NCBI GenBank assembly: GCA_903827375.1
Contig: CAIKHZ010000030.1
Location: forward strand, 62,001-126,000
Source: Akkermansiaceae bacterium
Lineage (GTDB): Bacteria > Verrucomicrobiota > Verrucomicrobiia > Verrucomicrobiales > Akkermansiaceae
Direction: 5' to 3'
Length of the DNA stretch: 64,000 nt
The translations under genes were made by a program, and so were the position numbers. Numbering within the stretch: position 1 is the stretch's first letter; each line of letters starts with the position of its first letter. Of the stretch, positions 1-13,200 are shown piece by piece. The notes beneath the pieces are model-generated. The model saw only the letters and a list, made by a program, of their open reading frames with translations, was not told where the DNA came from and made no database searches.

Positions 1-975
1 GCCTCGCGGCTCTTCGGCATCGCTATCCGCAAGTCTGACACCGTCTATCTCCAACCCGGCAGCAGATCTGACACTAACGAAACGCCCGAAACCGTAGAAG
101 TCTGGCACCCCGAGTGCGCGTTTTATGAAATCCATGACAGCGCCAGCGGTGCCCATCTTGGTTCGTTCTATGCCGATTGGCACCCGCGCGAAAGCAAGCG
201 CGGCGGAGCCTGGATGAACGGCCTGCACACCGGCGCGCTCGGCGAACCGCACCTCGGGCTTATCGTCGGCAACCTGACTCCGCCAGTGGATGGAAAGCCG
301 GCCCTACTCACCCACGGCGAGGTGGAAACCATTTTTCATGAGTTTGGCCATCTACTGCATGGCATGCTCAGTGAGGTCCCCGTCAAATCCCTGTCAGGCA
401 CCAACGTCCCGTGGGACTTTGTCGAATTGCCCTCACAGATCATGGAAAACTTCTGTTGGGACCGCCAGTCGCTGGACCTCTTCGCCCGCCACTATGAAAC
501 CGACGCTCCCATCCCGAACTCACTATTCGACAAAATGATGGCCGCACGCAACTACCTGAGCGCCTCGGTATTCATGCGCCAACTCGCTCACGCCAAACTC
601 GACCTCGAACTCCACAGCCACCTCGACGCCTACCTCGGCAATGACCTCGACGTCGTGGACCGTGAGATCCTCGCTGACTATCGGGCACCCCTCAACACCG
701 AAACTCCGTCCATGGCCCGGCGCTTCAATCATCTGTTCAGTGATCCCACCGGCTATGCAGCCGGCTATTACTCATACAAATGGGCCGAAGTCTTGGATGC
801 CGATGCCTTCACCCGCTTCCAAAGCGAAGGGATCCTCAATGCCGACACCGGCCGCGCCTTCCGTCAGCATATCCTCAGCCAAGGAAACTCAACCCCCCCA
901 GAGGAACTCTACCGCCTCTTCATGGGCCGCGATCCTCAACTCGATCCGCTCCTCATCCGCGCCGGCCTCGCCTGA
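1..975 (+). CDS. M3 family oligopeptidase (PrlC/OpdA-like), 5' truncated
   Basis: Zinc metallopeptidase of family M3, which degrades short peptides in the cytoplasm. The reading frame is open from base 1, so only the C-terminal 324 residues are present; the family is usually near 680-700 residues. The zinc motif HEFGHLLHG begins at partial residue 113 (HExxH), and the downstream ELPSQ segment supplies the usual third ligand, Glu. The stretch GGAWMNG before it and the ending YRLFMGRDP...LLIRAGLA also fit the family. An internal ATG at 214 is not the real start, because homologous M3 sequence continues upstream of it. The gene converges on groL, with a bidirectional terminator between them. Confidence 0.93.
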   Translation, partial: ASRLFGIAIRKSDTVYLQPGSRSDTNETPETVEVWHPECAFYEIHDSASGAHLGSFYADWHPRESKRGGAWMNGLHTGALGEPHLGLIVGNLTPPVDGKPALLTHGEVETIFHEFGHLLHGMLSEVPVKSLSGTNVPWDFVELPSQIMENFCWDRQSLDLFARHYETDAPIPNSLFDKMMAARNYLSASVFMRQLAHAKLDLELHSHLDAYLGNDLDVVDREILADYRAPLNTETPSMARRFNHLFSDPTGYAAGYYSYKWAEVLDADAFTRFQSEGILNADTGRAFRQHILSQGNSTPPEELYRLFMGRDPQLDPLLIRAGLA

Positions 976-1052
976 ACTCCACCGGGCGCTGCACCTCCTG
1001 GCTGTGGCCCACCGCCACCTATCTCGACTTATTGCTGAGGCTCGCCCACACG

Positions 1053-1084
1053 AAAAAGCCGGACGGTTGCCCGTCCGGCTTTTT
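1053..1084. terminator. Bidirectional intrinsic terminator between M3 peptidase and groL
   Basis: A perfect 14-bp inverted repeat (AAAAAGCCGGACGG at 1053-1066, its complement at 1071-1084) encloses a 4-nt loop. The stem is GC-rich and flanked by A5 on one side and T5 on the other, so it can end transcripts from both the M3 gene (plus) and the chaperone operon (minus). This is the clearest intrinsic terminator in the window. Confidence 0.9.
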
Positions 1085-1155
1085 GATAATGCAATAGGTA
1101 TGATGGTATTTGTCAGGCACGACGAATGGAAAAACCACCGCCGCGGCCCGCCAAC

Positions 1156-2830
<1,675 letters not shown>

Positions 2831-2901
2831 GAAGCTATCAGTTGTTTGTTATATCTAGTTAGGTAACGATCAGTCGGATTGGACCGATCTGACAACCGGC
2901 C

Positions 2902-3192
2902 TTAGCCGACGATGCCGAGGATATCGCTTTCGTTGATGATGAGTACTTCCTGGCCGTCGTGTTTGACTTCGGTGCCGCCGTACTTGGAGATGAGGACCTT
3001 GTCGCCGACCTTGACGGTGAACTCAATAGCATTGCCATTGTCATCCTTGCCGCCTGTGCCGAGGCTGAGGACTTCAGCTTCCTGGGGTTTTTCCTTGGCG
3101 GTGTCCGGCAGGACGATGCCACCGGCGCTGATTGCTTCAGCTTCGAGACGTTTGACCAGGACGCGTTGTCCGAGTGGTTTAATGTTAGCCAT
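2902..3192 (-). CDS. groS: Co-chaperonin GroES (Hsp10)
   Basis: 96-residue co-chaperonin that caps the GroEL ring. It opens [17 protein letters not shown] and keeps the family pattern: a mobile loop region ([18 protein letters not shown]), [16 protein letters not shown], and a terminal ESDILGIVG. An in-frame ATG 37 codons upstream would add an unrelated Lys/Asn/Thr-rich stretch that is merely the translated GTTT repeat, so the start at 3192 is preferred. It lies 85 bases after dnaK and 96 before groL on the same strand. No Shine-Dalgarno is visible. Confidence 0.97.
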   Translation of the reverse strand: MANIKPLGQRVLVKRLEAEAISAGGIVLPDTAKEKPQEAEVLSLGTGGKDDNGNAIEFTVKVGDKVLISKYGGTEVKHDGQEVLIINESDILGIVG

Positions 3193-3207
3193 ATGTTTCT
3201 TGTTGTT

Positions 3208-3227
3208 GTTTGTTTGTTTGTTTGTTT
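3208..3227 (-). repeat. (GTTT)5 microsatellite in the groS leader
   Basis: Five perfect GTTT units on the plus strand, read as (AAAC)5 in the groS mRNA. The repeat ends 15 bases before the AUG and continues into CAACAACAAG. It replaces a Shine-Dalgarno and resembles the tract before groL. Confidence 0.9.
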
Positions 3228-3277
3228 GGTTTCGCTGAGAAGCCACGCGGATGCGTGGAAGGTGGGGAAGCGGATCA

Positions 3278-5317
<2,040 letters not shown>

Positions 5318-5348
5318 TCACTACTTAGCACCCTGACACCGCCATTTT

Positions 5349-5383
5349 GACAAAATGTCACAGCCAAGCCGCGACATTTTGTC
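5349..5383 (-). promoter_or_regulatory. Double dyad, candidate operator for dnaK operon
   Basis: GACAAAATGTC (5349-5359) and GACATTTTGTC (5373-5383) are exact reverse complements of each other, and each is itself a dyad GACA-N3-TGTC. The first extends to a perfect TGACA-N3-TGTCA. The centres are 24 bp apart, so two dimers could bind near the same face of the helix. The motif is not CIRCE or HAIR, and I do not recognise the regulator. Confidence 0.5.
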
Positions 5384-5439
5384 CCAAATGCACGATAGCA
5401 CGCGGTTTCAGCATGATTCGGCAGCGAGCGGGTTCATTT

Positions 5440-5491
5440 TTCCATAGCTGCCAAACCTGAGCAGGTTCGCCTGTTTCCCGCAGACATGGAA
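5440..5491. ncRNA. Nested stem-loop, candidate structured RNA
   Basis: Three nested perfect pairings occur in 52 bases: TTCCAT (5440-5445) with ATGGAA (5486-5491), CTGC (5448-5451) with GCAG (5480-5483), and AACCTG (5454-5459) with CAGGTT (5462-5467). A symmetric 2/2 internal loop and a lopsided 2/12 loop separate them. It could be formed from either strand. On the minus strand it would sit in the leader or upstream region of dnaK. It matches no RNA family I know. Confidence 0.3.
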
Positions 5492-5591
5492 GGCCGTGGC
5501 CCTTACGGTCTAAGCAGTTGAATGCTAAGGCCCCCCTCGACAGGCATCGGGCTTCCGGACTATCGTTTCAAAGGCATCCCGCAGGGTGAAC

Positions 5592-8500
5592 TCATTTGAG
5601 CTTGGGAATCAAATCACTGAACGTGAGTTTGAAGGCATAAGCGGGCGACTCGAAAGGCGGCTTGCCAACCTTGATCTTGAGTCCATCGGCATCCTGGGTG
5701 AAGGGCAAACTTTCAGCCGTACCTAGCAATGACACCCCGGTCAGGGTTTTGAGATCGATGCGCGACGAGCCGAGGGATCGGACCACGAGCTGGTCGTTAG
5801 ACCAGCCGAGATTGGTGACATACAGCACGGTGTTCGCCTTGTTGCGGGTGAAGCGGATACCGCCATCACCATCCGTGGCGAGCACCCAGCAGCGGCTGGA
5901 GAAGAGCGCCTCACCGATGCGGTCAAGACAATGGCCCATGTCGGTTAGGAAAGTAACGGTCTCGGGTTCCAGTTCACCCTCTGGCGTGAGGGGCACATTG
6001 AGCAGCAGATTGCCACCCTTGCTGACGGTATCGACGAGCATATGAATCGCATTTTGCACGGGCATGTAGCGTTTGGTGGCATTGCGAATCCAATACCAAT
6101 CGGCACCCATCGTTTTGTCCGACTGCCACGGGTAATGCTGGACGGTATTCGGATAGCCGAACTCGTAGTTATTGATGGCAATATTAGGCTTCCAATCGAG
6201 TTTGATAGTGGCCACAGCTTGCAGCTTGCCATTGTTCCACTGCTGATTGGCATTATAGAAATGGGCGAGCACATTGAGGCCTGCCTGTTTGAAGGGGATG
6301 CCGCCGTCGGTATAATAAAGATCCGGGTGGTACTTATCCATTAGATCGCACAGCCGGTCCTCAAAATTCTTTTCGAAGGCCGGTGGTCCGACATCGCTGC
6401 GCTGCTCATACCAGAAATCAGGGAACGCCCCGTTGTCCTTCCACCTCTCGCCGTAGAGGTCGGTATAGGCCGGGTCCTGGCCATCATAGGGAACTCCCGC
6501 CATGGGTCCGGACCGATCAGCCCCGTGCGACGGCTGCAACCAGCGGTAGCTGCGTGCAAAGTGTGAGGCCACGCCCAGCCTCAAACCCTCTTTATCGACG
6601 GCCTTTCGCCACATGCCGACGACATCCTTGCCAGCCGTTGAGACCGAATTCCAGCGCGGTTGGTATTTGGAATCCCACATGTCGAAGTTATCATGATGGA
6701 CCGCGACCGGGACAACGTAGCGGGCACCCGCCTGCTTGTATAATTTGACGTATCGATCCGCCTGGGCTTGGTCGAACTTGGGGGCCGTGAACAACTTACA
6801 AATGTCCTTGTAACCAAACTTGGATGGATGACCGTAGGTGGCGACGTGATACTTGTTGCCCTCACTGCCCTGCTCGTAAATCCACCGGGCATACCAAGTG
6901 GTGGCAACCCCGGGGATGCTCATCGGGCCCCAGTGCATGTATATGCCCAACTTGGCGTCCGCATACCATTCGGGACTCTCATATTGCTGCATCGACTCCA
7001 AGGTCGGCTCAAATTTCAGCCGTGCCGGTTCGCCGGTAACCGAAGGCGCAATACCGACCTCGCAGAACGTGAGCGCGGCGATGCCGTTAGCCCCGAACAG
7101 CAGGTGTGCGGGCTTGCCATCCCAGTCCTTGCCAGTTAAATAAGTGATTGATTTCGCCTCGGACGGCGCGCTGAGCTTGAGCGTGAGAAGATTGTCGGCC
7201 ACGCTACCCGCAGCCACGGGTGCCACAGTCTCATCGAGATAGAAGGAAGACTTGATTTCGTCCTTCCAGACGACAGGTTGGCCAAAGTCGAGGGCAATTT
7301 CATCGTGTTTGCTGCTAGTGAACCAAGCACGCTTGAGGTTTGGCGCGCTGACCGGCTGTTTGGGAGCCAAGCCGTAGTTATCTTGCTCGACAAGCGGGCT
7401 CATGAAGTGGGCAAATTGAGCATAGCCCGCCAGATCAAAGTGGCAAGATCCACGACCGGCGTGCTCGGAGGCGGCCCCCACGGTGGACATGGTTTTCAGG
7501 TTGGAGAAAAGACTGGGCAGCGTCCGCTGCGCCTCTCGGATAAAGTCATCTTTTGGACCCATCGAGCAGGGCAGCGGCCAAACTTGATAGACATAGTAGT
7601 TTTTGATATTCGGATAGTCCTGCTTCCAGGCGGCGGCCATATCGACAAAGTACTGCTGATAGGACTTGTAATTCCAGTCACCGGTGGGCGCGCCCGAACC
7701 GCTGTCGTTTTCGCCCTGATGCCAGATAACGCCGCGGATGCCGTGGGTGAGCTTGGCGGCCGTGATGCGGGTGAGCAGGCAGCCGTAGATTTTGTATGGG
7801 TTGCGATAGAACTCGCCGCTGGTGTCAAAACGGTTAGCTAGATTCACCTGGTGCTGGAAAATTGGGGTGCCGCCCACCGCGCCGTTGATGAAACAAAGGG
7901 GAATGCTGTACTTGGCGACGAGGTTGGTGGCGAGTTCCATGCCCCAAGCGCCGATCTGGTGGTTGCCGTAATCCGGCTTGCCCCAGATATGCGTGCGCAC
8001 CGCGTTGCCCCAACCGCCTTTGATCGAGCCTTCAAGCTGGTTGCCATAACTGCGAATCCACTCGCTCGCCGGCGTTGGGGCGTCTTCGGTCGGACCATTG
8101 TTAGGACCAGTTGCCTCGGCATTCGACTGGCCGTCAATGATATAGGCGTCACCACAGACGATGTTACCGACGGTCTTGACAAGTTTTTCGGTGGCGGCGG
8201 ACTTGGTGCCGAACTCGACCTTGTAGTGGATGAGACCTGGCTTGAGCTTGACGGTGAAAGCATAGCTCTTGTCAGCCGCAGGCTTCTGAGTATCGGTCTT
8301 GATGAGTTTGTCGTCGGCGTAGAGTTTGAGAAACACCGCATCTGCCGGCTCTTCAAGGGTTCCGTTGTAATACAGCGTGCCCTCGTTGTGGTCATCGCGG
8401 GCATAGAATTGATTGGCTTCGGGTTGCTCATCCTTGGCAGACGTGCGCTGCACCCAAGGATCTGTCTTGGGCTCGCTCACCACGATGGAAGTCGATGCAT

Positions 8501-10088
8501 CATAGTCCGCCCCACCGTTGTTGAGCACCAGCTTAACGGTGATTTTGCCGCTGCATTGCGAGCGTTTGAGGATCAGGCGGTCTGCCGCTGCCTCCTTGAT
8601 CACCGCGCCGCCGGAAACACTCCAAGTATAATGCAAGTCCCCTGCCCCTTTGGCTTGCATGGCAGCTAGATTAGCGATATCCGGGCAAATCTCAATGCGC
8701 TCGCGCCCATCCCAAGTCGCCGGGCCGCGCAGGTAGAACACCGGCTCGGGAATCGCTTCCTTGATCTTGACACTTAGGTTCTTAACCTTCACCTCGTTCG
8801 GATAGATAGCCTTGCACTGCAGCACGAAATCCGTGTCGGCAACCACCCGCCCGGCGTTGAACGTGTATGCGAGTTGGTCCACGGCGACGACCGTATCAAC
8901 GGCATCACGCTTGACGATCCAATAGATTTTCTGAGCCCCGGCGGCCTCCGCTGTGACGGTTAGGTTCTGGCCTTCTTCGACTTCAATTTTGCCCGGGGAG
9001 ACTGAAAACGCGTTGCCTGGCTTGACGAAGCAGCCGACCAGGGATTGCTGGGGTTTCTGGTTTTCATATTGCAATTTAAGCCAGTCCGCGGAGCGGGCGA
9101 CGCGTGAGATGCGCACCTCTTCGATATCGCCGCCGAAAGTGGCGCCGCGGTGGCCGCCGATGTCCATGTAAACGTCATCCATCAGCGACATGGCATTGGG
9201 TCCGGCGTCATGGCTGCCCTCGAGCAGGCCGTTCACATAGATCTTGCTGGTGCCTTTTTCGAATGTAGCGGCAATGTGATACCACTGACCGAGCTTGGGC
9301 ACCAAGTTCGCCTTGGCACCGCCGCCGCCATCGGAATTCCACAGCAAGGCCGGAGGCGAACCGAACGTCAAATTCACCAAATTGCCATCGCCGGTTTTGC
9401 CGTTGAAGCGGGTGGCATAGCGTCCCCAACAGACTAACGACGTGTCTGCGTTATTTGCCCGGAACCAACATTCAGAAGTGAACGGATTATTGCTGAAAGG
9501 CAGGCCCTTGATATGGTCGCCGCATTTGATAGCCTTGCCTTGAGTAAAGCGCCGGCAATTGCCGATGATGCCAGCGGCCACGGTGGTGCCGCCATCCTCG
9601 AGGGTGAGCGTGCCGAGCTCATCTTTGAGCGTCTCATTCATGTGGATGACACTCGCGTAACCGTTGTTAGAACTGAACACGGCCGCACCGTTGGATTCAC
9701 TGGCCGCATCCGCCTTGCCCCAATGAACCTTGAATTCCTGACGGGTGTTGCCTTTGATTTGCGGGATCCTCACCCACACACTGGCCTTGCCATGCGCCGG
9801 TTCCCATTTCTCAATTTGATAGGCCAGGGGCTGCCCAGCCGCCGAAAACCGCAGGTCCTCGCCCTTGGCCTTGGCCTGGCTGAAATCAAAACTGCCCTGA
9901 TCCAAGCGCAACAACAACGGGAAACCGTCCACCACCGCCGCAGCTGGCAAGTCAGCGCCCTCCGGTGTAGTTAGAATAAACAGTGATCCCTCATGGCCCC
10001 AGCCAGAATACTGGGCGGCAGCGTGAGGCGTGAAGCCGGCAAGCAGCGCTGCGGCCAGACATAACGGGGATAATTTCATGCGATTCAT
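5592..10088 (-). CDS. Secreted sialate O-acetylesterase / GH29 alpha-L-fucosidase fusion
   Basis: About 1498 residues in order: signal peptide (MKLSPLCLAAALLAGF...AAAQ), a DUF2341-type domain, a LamG/concanavalin-like domain (DIGGHRGATFGGDIEEVRI), an Ig/PKD-like stretch, a SASA-type sialate O-acetylesterase, and a C-terminal GH29 fucosidase. Esterase signs are GQSN with catalytic Ser655, WHQGEND and a later CHFDLAGYAQ. GH29 signs are WYADAKLGIYMHWG near residue 1040 and DLYYTDGG with the expected nucleophile Asp1261. The gene is divergent from the next one, and longer starts would consume the shared promoter, so ATG 10088 (or 10079, which opens the signal peptide) is preferred. It probably removes O-acetyl groups and fucose from the same glycan outside the cytoplasm. 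Confidence 0.88.
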   Translation of the reverse strand: MNRMKLSPLCLAAALLAGFTPHAAAQYSGWGHEGSLFILTTPEGADLPAAAVVDGFPLLLRLDQGSFDFSQAKAKGEDLRFSAAGQPLAYQIEKWEPAHGKASVWVRIPQIKGNTRQEFKVHWGKADAASESNGAAVFSSNNGYASVIHMNETLKDELGTLTLEDGGTTVAAGIIGNCRRFTQGKAIKCGDHIKGLPFSNNPFTSECWFRANNADTSLVCWGRYATRFNGKTGDGNLVNLTFGSPPALLWNSDGGGGAKANLVPKLGQWYHIAATFEKGTSKIYVNGLLEGSHDAGPNAMSLMDDVYMDIGGHRGATFGGDIEEVRISRVARSADWLKLQYENQKPQQSLVGCFVKPGNAFSVSPGKIEVEEGQNLTVTAEAAGAQKIYWIVKRDAVDTVVAVDQLAYTFNAGRVVADTDFVLQCKAIYPNEVKVKNLSVKIKEAIPEPVFYLRGPATWDGRERIEICPDIANLAAMQAKGAGDLHYTWSVSGGAVIKEAAADRLILKRSQCSGKITVKLVLNNGGADYDASTSIVVSEPKTDPWVQRTSAKDEQPEANQFYARDDHNEGTLYYNGTLEEPADAVFLKLYADDKLIKTDTQKPAADKSYAFTVKLKPGLIHYKVEFGTKSAATEKLVKTVGNIVCGDAYIIDGQSNAEATGPNNGPTEDAPTPASEWIRSYGNQLEGSIKGGWGNAVRTHIWGKPDYGNHQIGAWGMELATNLVAKYSIPLCFINGAVGGTPIFQHQVNLANRFDTSGEFYRNPYKIYGCLLTRITAAKLTHGIRGVIWHQGENDSGSGAPTGDWNYKSYQQYFVDMAAAWKQDYPNIKNYYVYQVWPLPCSMGPKDDFIREAQRTLPSLFSNLKTMSTVGAASEHAGRGSCHFDLAGYAQFAHFMSPLVEQDNYGLAPKQPVSAPNLKRAWFTSSKHDEIALDFGQPVVWKDEIKSSFYLDETVAPVAAGSVADNLLTLKLSAPSEAKSITYLTGKDWDGKPAHLLFGANGIAALTFCEVGIAPSVTGEPARLKFEPTLESMQQYESPEWYADAKLGIYMHWGPMSIPGVATTWYARWIYEQGSEGNKYHVATYGHPSKFGYKDICKLFTAPKFDQAQADRYVKLYKQAGARYVVPVAVHHDNFDMWDSKYQPRWNSVSTAGKDVVGMWRKAVDKEGLRLGVASHFARSYRWLQPSHGADRSGPMAGVPYDGQDPAYTDLYGERWKDNGAFPDFWYEQRSDVGPPAFEKNFEDRLCDLMDKYHPDLYYTDGGIPFKQAGLNVLAHFYNANQQWNNGKLQAVATIKLDWKPNIAINNYEFGYPNTVQHYPWQSDKTMGADWYWIRNATKRYMPVQNAIHMLVDTVSKGGNLLLNVPLTPEGELEPETVTFLTDMGHCLDRIGEALFSSRCWVLATDGDGGIRFTRNKANTVLYVTNLGWSNDQLVVRSLGSSRIDLKTLTGVSLLGTAESLPFTQDADGLKIKVGKPPFESPAYAFKLTFSDLIPKLK

Positions 10089-10213
10089 CAGATTGGGCAA
10101 TGCCATGCCTTTAACGCGGCGGCATGCCCTGTTTCTTACAGGCGATTTTGCCTCTGGTTGCTGATTCTTGAAAGTTTGAGATTCGCTAGGCTGTATCAAA
10201 ATAATTAATCAAC

Positions 10214-13200
10214 ATGCAAACGCACAAACATCCGACAATCCAATGCCCGCCCGCCGTCCGGCTGTTGATCGCCGCCGTGGTGGCCTCGCTAATCACGCCG
10301 ACCAGGGCCGAGGCCCCCCCGTCCGTGATGGGCCGCTATGTCCATGTCATGCTGCCCGGCAACAACCACCGCGAGTTGGCTCTCGCCGAAGTCGAAGTCT
10401 TCAGTGCCGGAAAAAATGTGGCGTTCCATATGTCCACGCGCCAAACAAGCGTCGGCGGCGACGGCGTCTCGGAACGTGCCGTTGATGGCAATACCGACGG
10501 CGACGGCGCCGCTGCCAGCACCGCCTACACCCACGCCCCATTCATTGATCCGGCCTGGGAAGTCGATCTGGGCAAGCCGGTGGCCATCGACAAAATCGTG
10601 GTCTGGACGCCTCGCATCGATTTGATGAATGACATGCGGGTGTTGGTGCTGAATGCGCATCGCAAGGTGATCTGGGGGACGTCTCTGGCCAAATGTGCGC
10701 AGGGAGCCAACCCATTCCTCATCAAGGACCACCCGACCTGCGAGTGGCTCGGCCAACGGGTCGCTTGCCCCAACTGGAATCCGGACACCCCGAGCACCCA
10801 CAAAGACGGCACACCGCAATCGCTGCGTCTAGCCATCACCGACCTGATGAAGACGTACGGCGCGCGTTATCCCCGCGGCAAGGAATTTCTGGATCAACTC
10901 ACCGAACTGGAGTCAAAACTCAAAACCCCCGAGGGCGCCAAAGCCTACGAAACCCTCAGAAACGAGGCGCTGATGGCCAACCCGCTGCTGGATTTCGACA
11001 AGCTGCTGCTGGTGCGCCGCAAAGGTGCCAGCGGGCTGCCCGCTAACTGGCAGGGCAACTCCAGCCTCGGCAAAACCTTCGATAACGAACTAACCGTCCT
11101 CAGCCCGTTGTTGGACGGCAACCTAAAAACCCTCTATCGGCCAGATAAACAACAGTTCGTCGGCGACTTTGACCTTCACTTCAATGCCGATAAAATCCTG
11201 TTCTCCTCGCTCGCCGCCAACAACTCATGGGCCATCTTTGAAATCAAGGCCGACGGCAGCGGCCTGCGCCAAGTATCCCCGGATTTGGGGGCCGACGTCG
11301 ATTGTTATGATCCGGTGTATCTGCCCGACGGCAGGATCATTTTTGATAGTTCCCTGAGCTACGCCGGGGTGCCCTGCGTCGGCGGTGCCGACTATGTGGC
11401 TAACCTGCATATCATGAATGCTGACGGCAGCGGCCTGAGGCGGCTGTGTTTCGAGCAGGACAACGACTGGTACCCGGTGGTTCTGAACAACGGGCGAATC
11501 ATGTATCTGCGATGGGAATATACCGATTCGGCGCATTACTTCAGCCGGGTGCTCATGCACATGAATCCGGACGGCACCGATCAGAAGTCATTCTATCATA
11601 GCAACTCGTATTGGCCCAACTCACTGTTCTATGCGCGGCCCATCCCCGGCTCCGCCACCCAGTTTGTCGGTGTCATCAGCGGCCACCATGGTGCCGCACG
11701 CGAAGGCGAACTCGTCGTGTTCGACGCCGCACGCGGCACCTTCGAAGCCGATGGGGCAATCCAACGCATCCCCGGTTACGGCAAGAAGGTCGAAGCCATC
11801 ACCAAAGACACGCTAGTCGATTCCGCCTTCCCCAAGTTTTTGCATCCCTATCCGTTGAGCGACAAATACTTCCTCGCCTCCTGCAATCTCAAGGGTAGCT
11901 GGGGGATCTATCTGGTGGACGTGTTCGACAACCTGCTGCTGCTTAAAAAGGACGATGGAGCCATGCTCCTCGAGCCGGTGCCGTTCCGCAAGACCGTCAC
12001 CCCGCCGGTGATTCCCGACCGCATCGTTCCCGACAGCAAAGAGGCCACCATGCTCATCACAGACATCTACGCCGGAGGCGGCCTGGCAGGCGTCCCCCGC
12101 GGCACCGTCAAAAGCATCCGCGTCTATCAATATGAATTCAGCCCGCGGCGCGCCGGCGGCCACTATGCCATGGGCATGGAAGCCGGCTGGGACCAGCACC
12201 TCATTCTTGGCACAGCCCCGGTGGAATCCGACGGCTCGGCCGCCTTCAAGGTGCCGGCTAACACCCCGGTCTCGCTCCAACCGTTGGACAAAGACGGCAG
12301 GGCATTGGCCATCATGCGCAGCTGGACGACCGCCATGCCCGGCGAAAACCTCTCATGCGTCGGCTGCCATGAAAACCAAAACTCGGCGCCCCCGACCAAA
12401 CAAACCATCGCCCAGCGCATCGCGCCACATGCCCTCACGCCGTGGTTCGGCCCGACACGCGGGTTCAGCTTCGCCCGAGAGGTGCAGCCGGTGATGGACA
12501 AGTATTGTGCGGGCTGCCACGACGGCAAGAGTGGGGCGAAGCCGGACCTATCCGAACCTAACAGGGCCTACAATGCGATTCATCCTTACGTGCGGCGCAA
12601 CGGTCCGGAAGGCAACTATCATTTGCTTATGCCACTTGAGTTTCATGCCGATACCAGCGAACTCATCCAGATGCTCGAAAAAGGCCATCACAACGTCAAG
12701 CTCGACGGCGATGCGTGGAGCCACCTGGTGACTTGGATCGACCTCAACGCTCCAAACCACGGCACTTGGGCGGAGGCGGGGGCGGGCCAAGACGTGCTCA
12801 AGCGGCGGATGGAACTCAACAAACAGTATTACGCCGAAGCAGTGGCCGATACCGAGAAAATCCATAACCCGTATAAGAAAACGGAAACTTTCGTCAAACC
12901 CGAACCGGTAACCGCTGAAACCAGCAAACTCGGCCCTGCAACCCCCGCGGGTTGGCCGTTTTCCGCCGAGACTGCAAAAACCAGGCAAGGCCCTAATGCG
13001 AAAGCGCAGCTCGACTTGGGCGATGATGTAAAGTTAGACATGGTGCGGATTCCTGCGGGCTCCTTCCTGATGGGCAGCAACGTTGAAACTCCCATGGAAC
13101 GGCCGATCACACCGGTGGCCATCAAGACCCCCTTCTGGATGGGCGCCAAGGAAGTGAGCCTGGAGGAGTACCGCCAGTTTGATCCGGACTATCAAAACGG

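Noticed and set aside
5420-5591. Signal recognition particle RNA on the minus strand
   Set aside because: A GGCGAACCTGCTCAGG stretch recalls the SRP core, but the conserved GGAA tetraloop and GGAAGGNAGCAGC segment are missing and the ends do not pair.
10168-10205. Sigma-70 promoter (TTGAGA with AATAAT) before the 10214 gene
   Set aside because: The spacing is 18 and the -10 would leave almost no leader before the ATG, so support is too weak to call.
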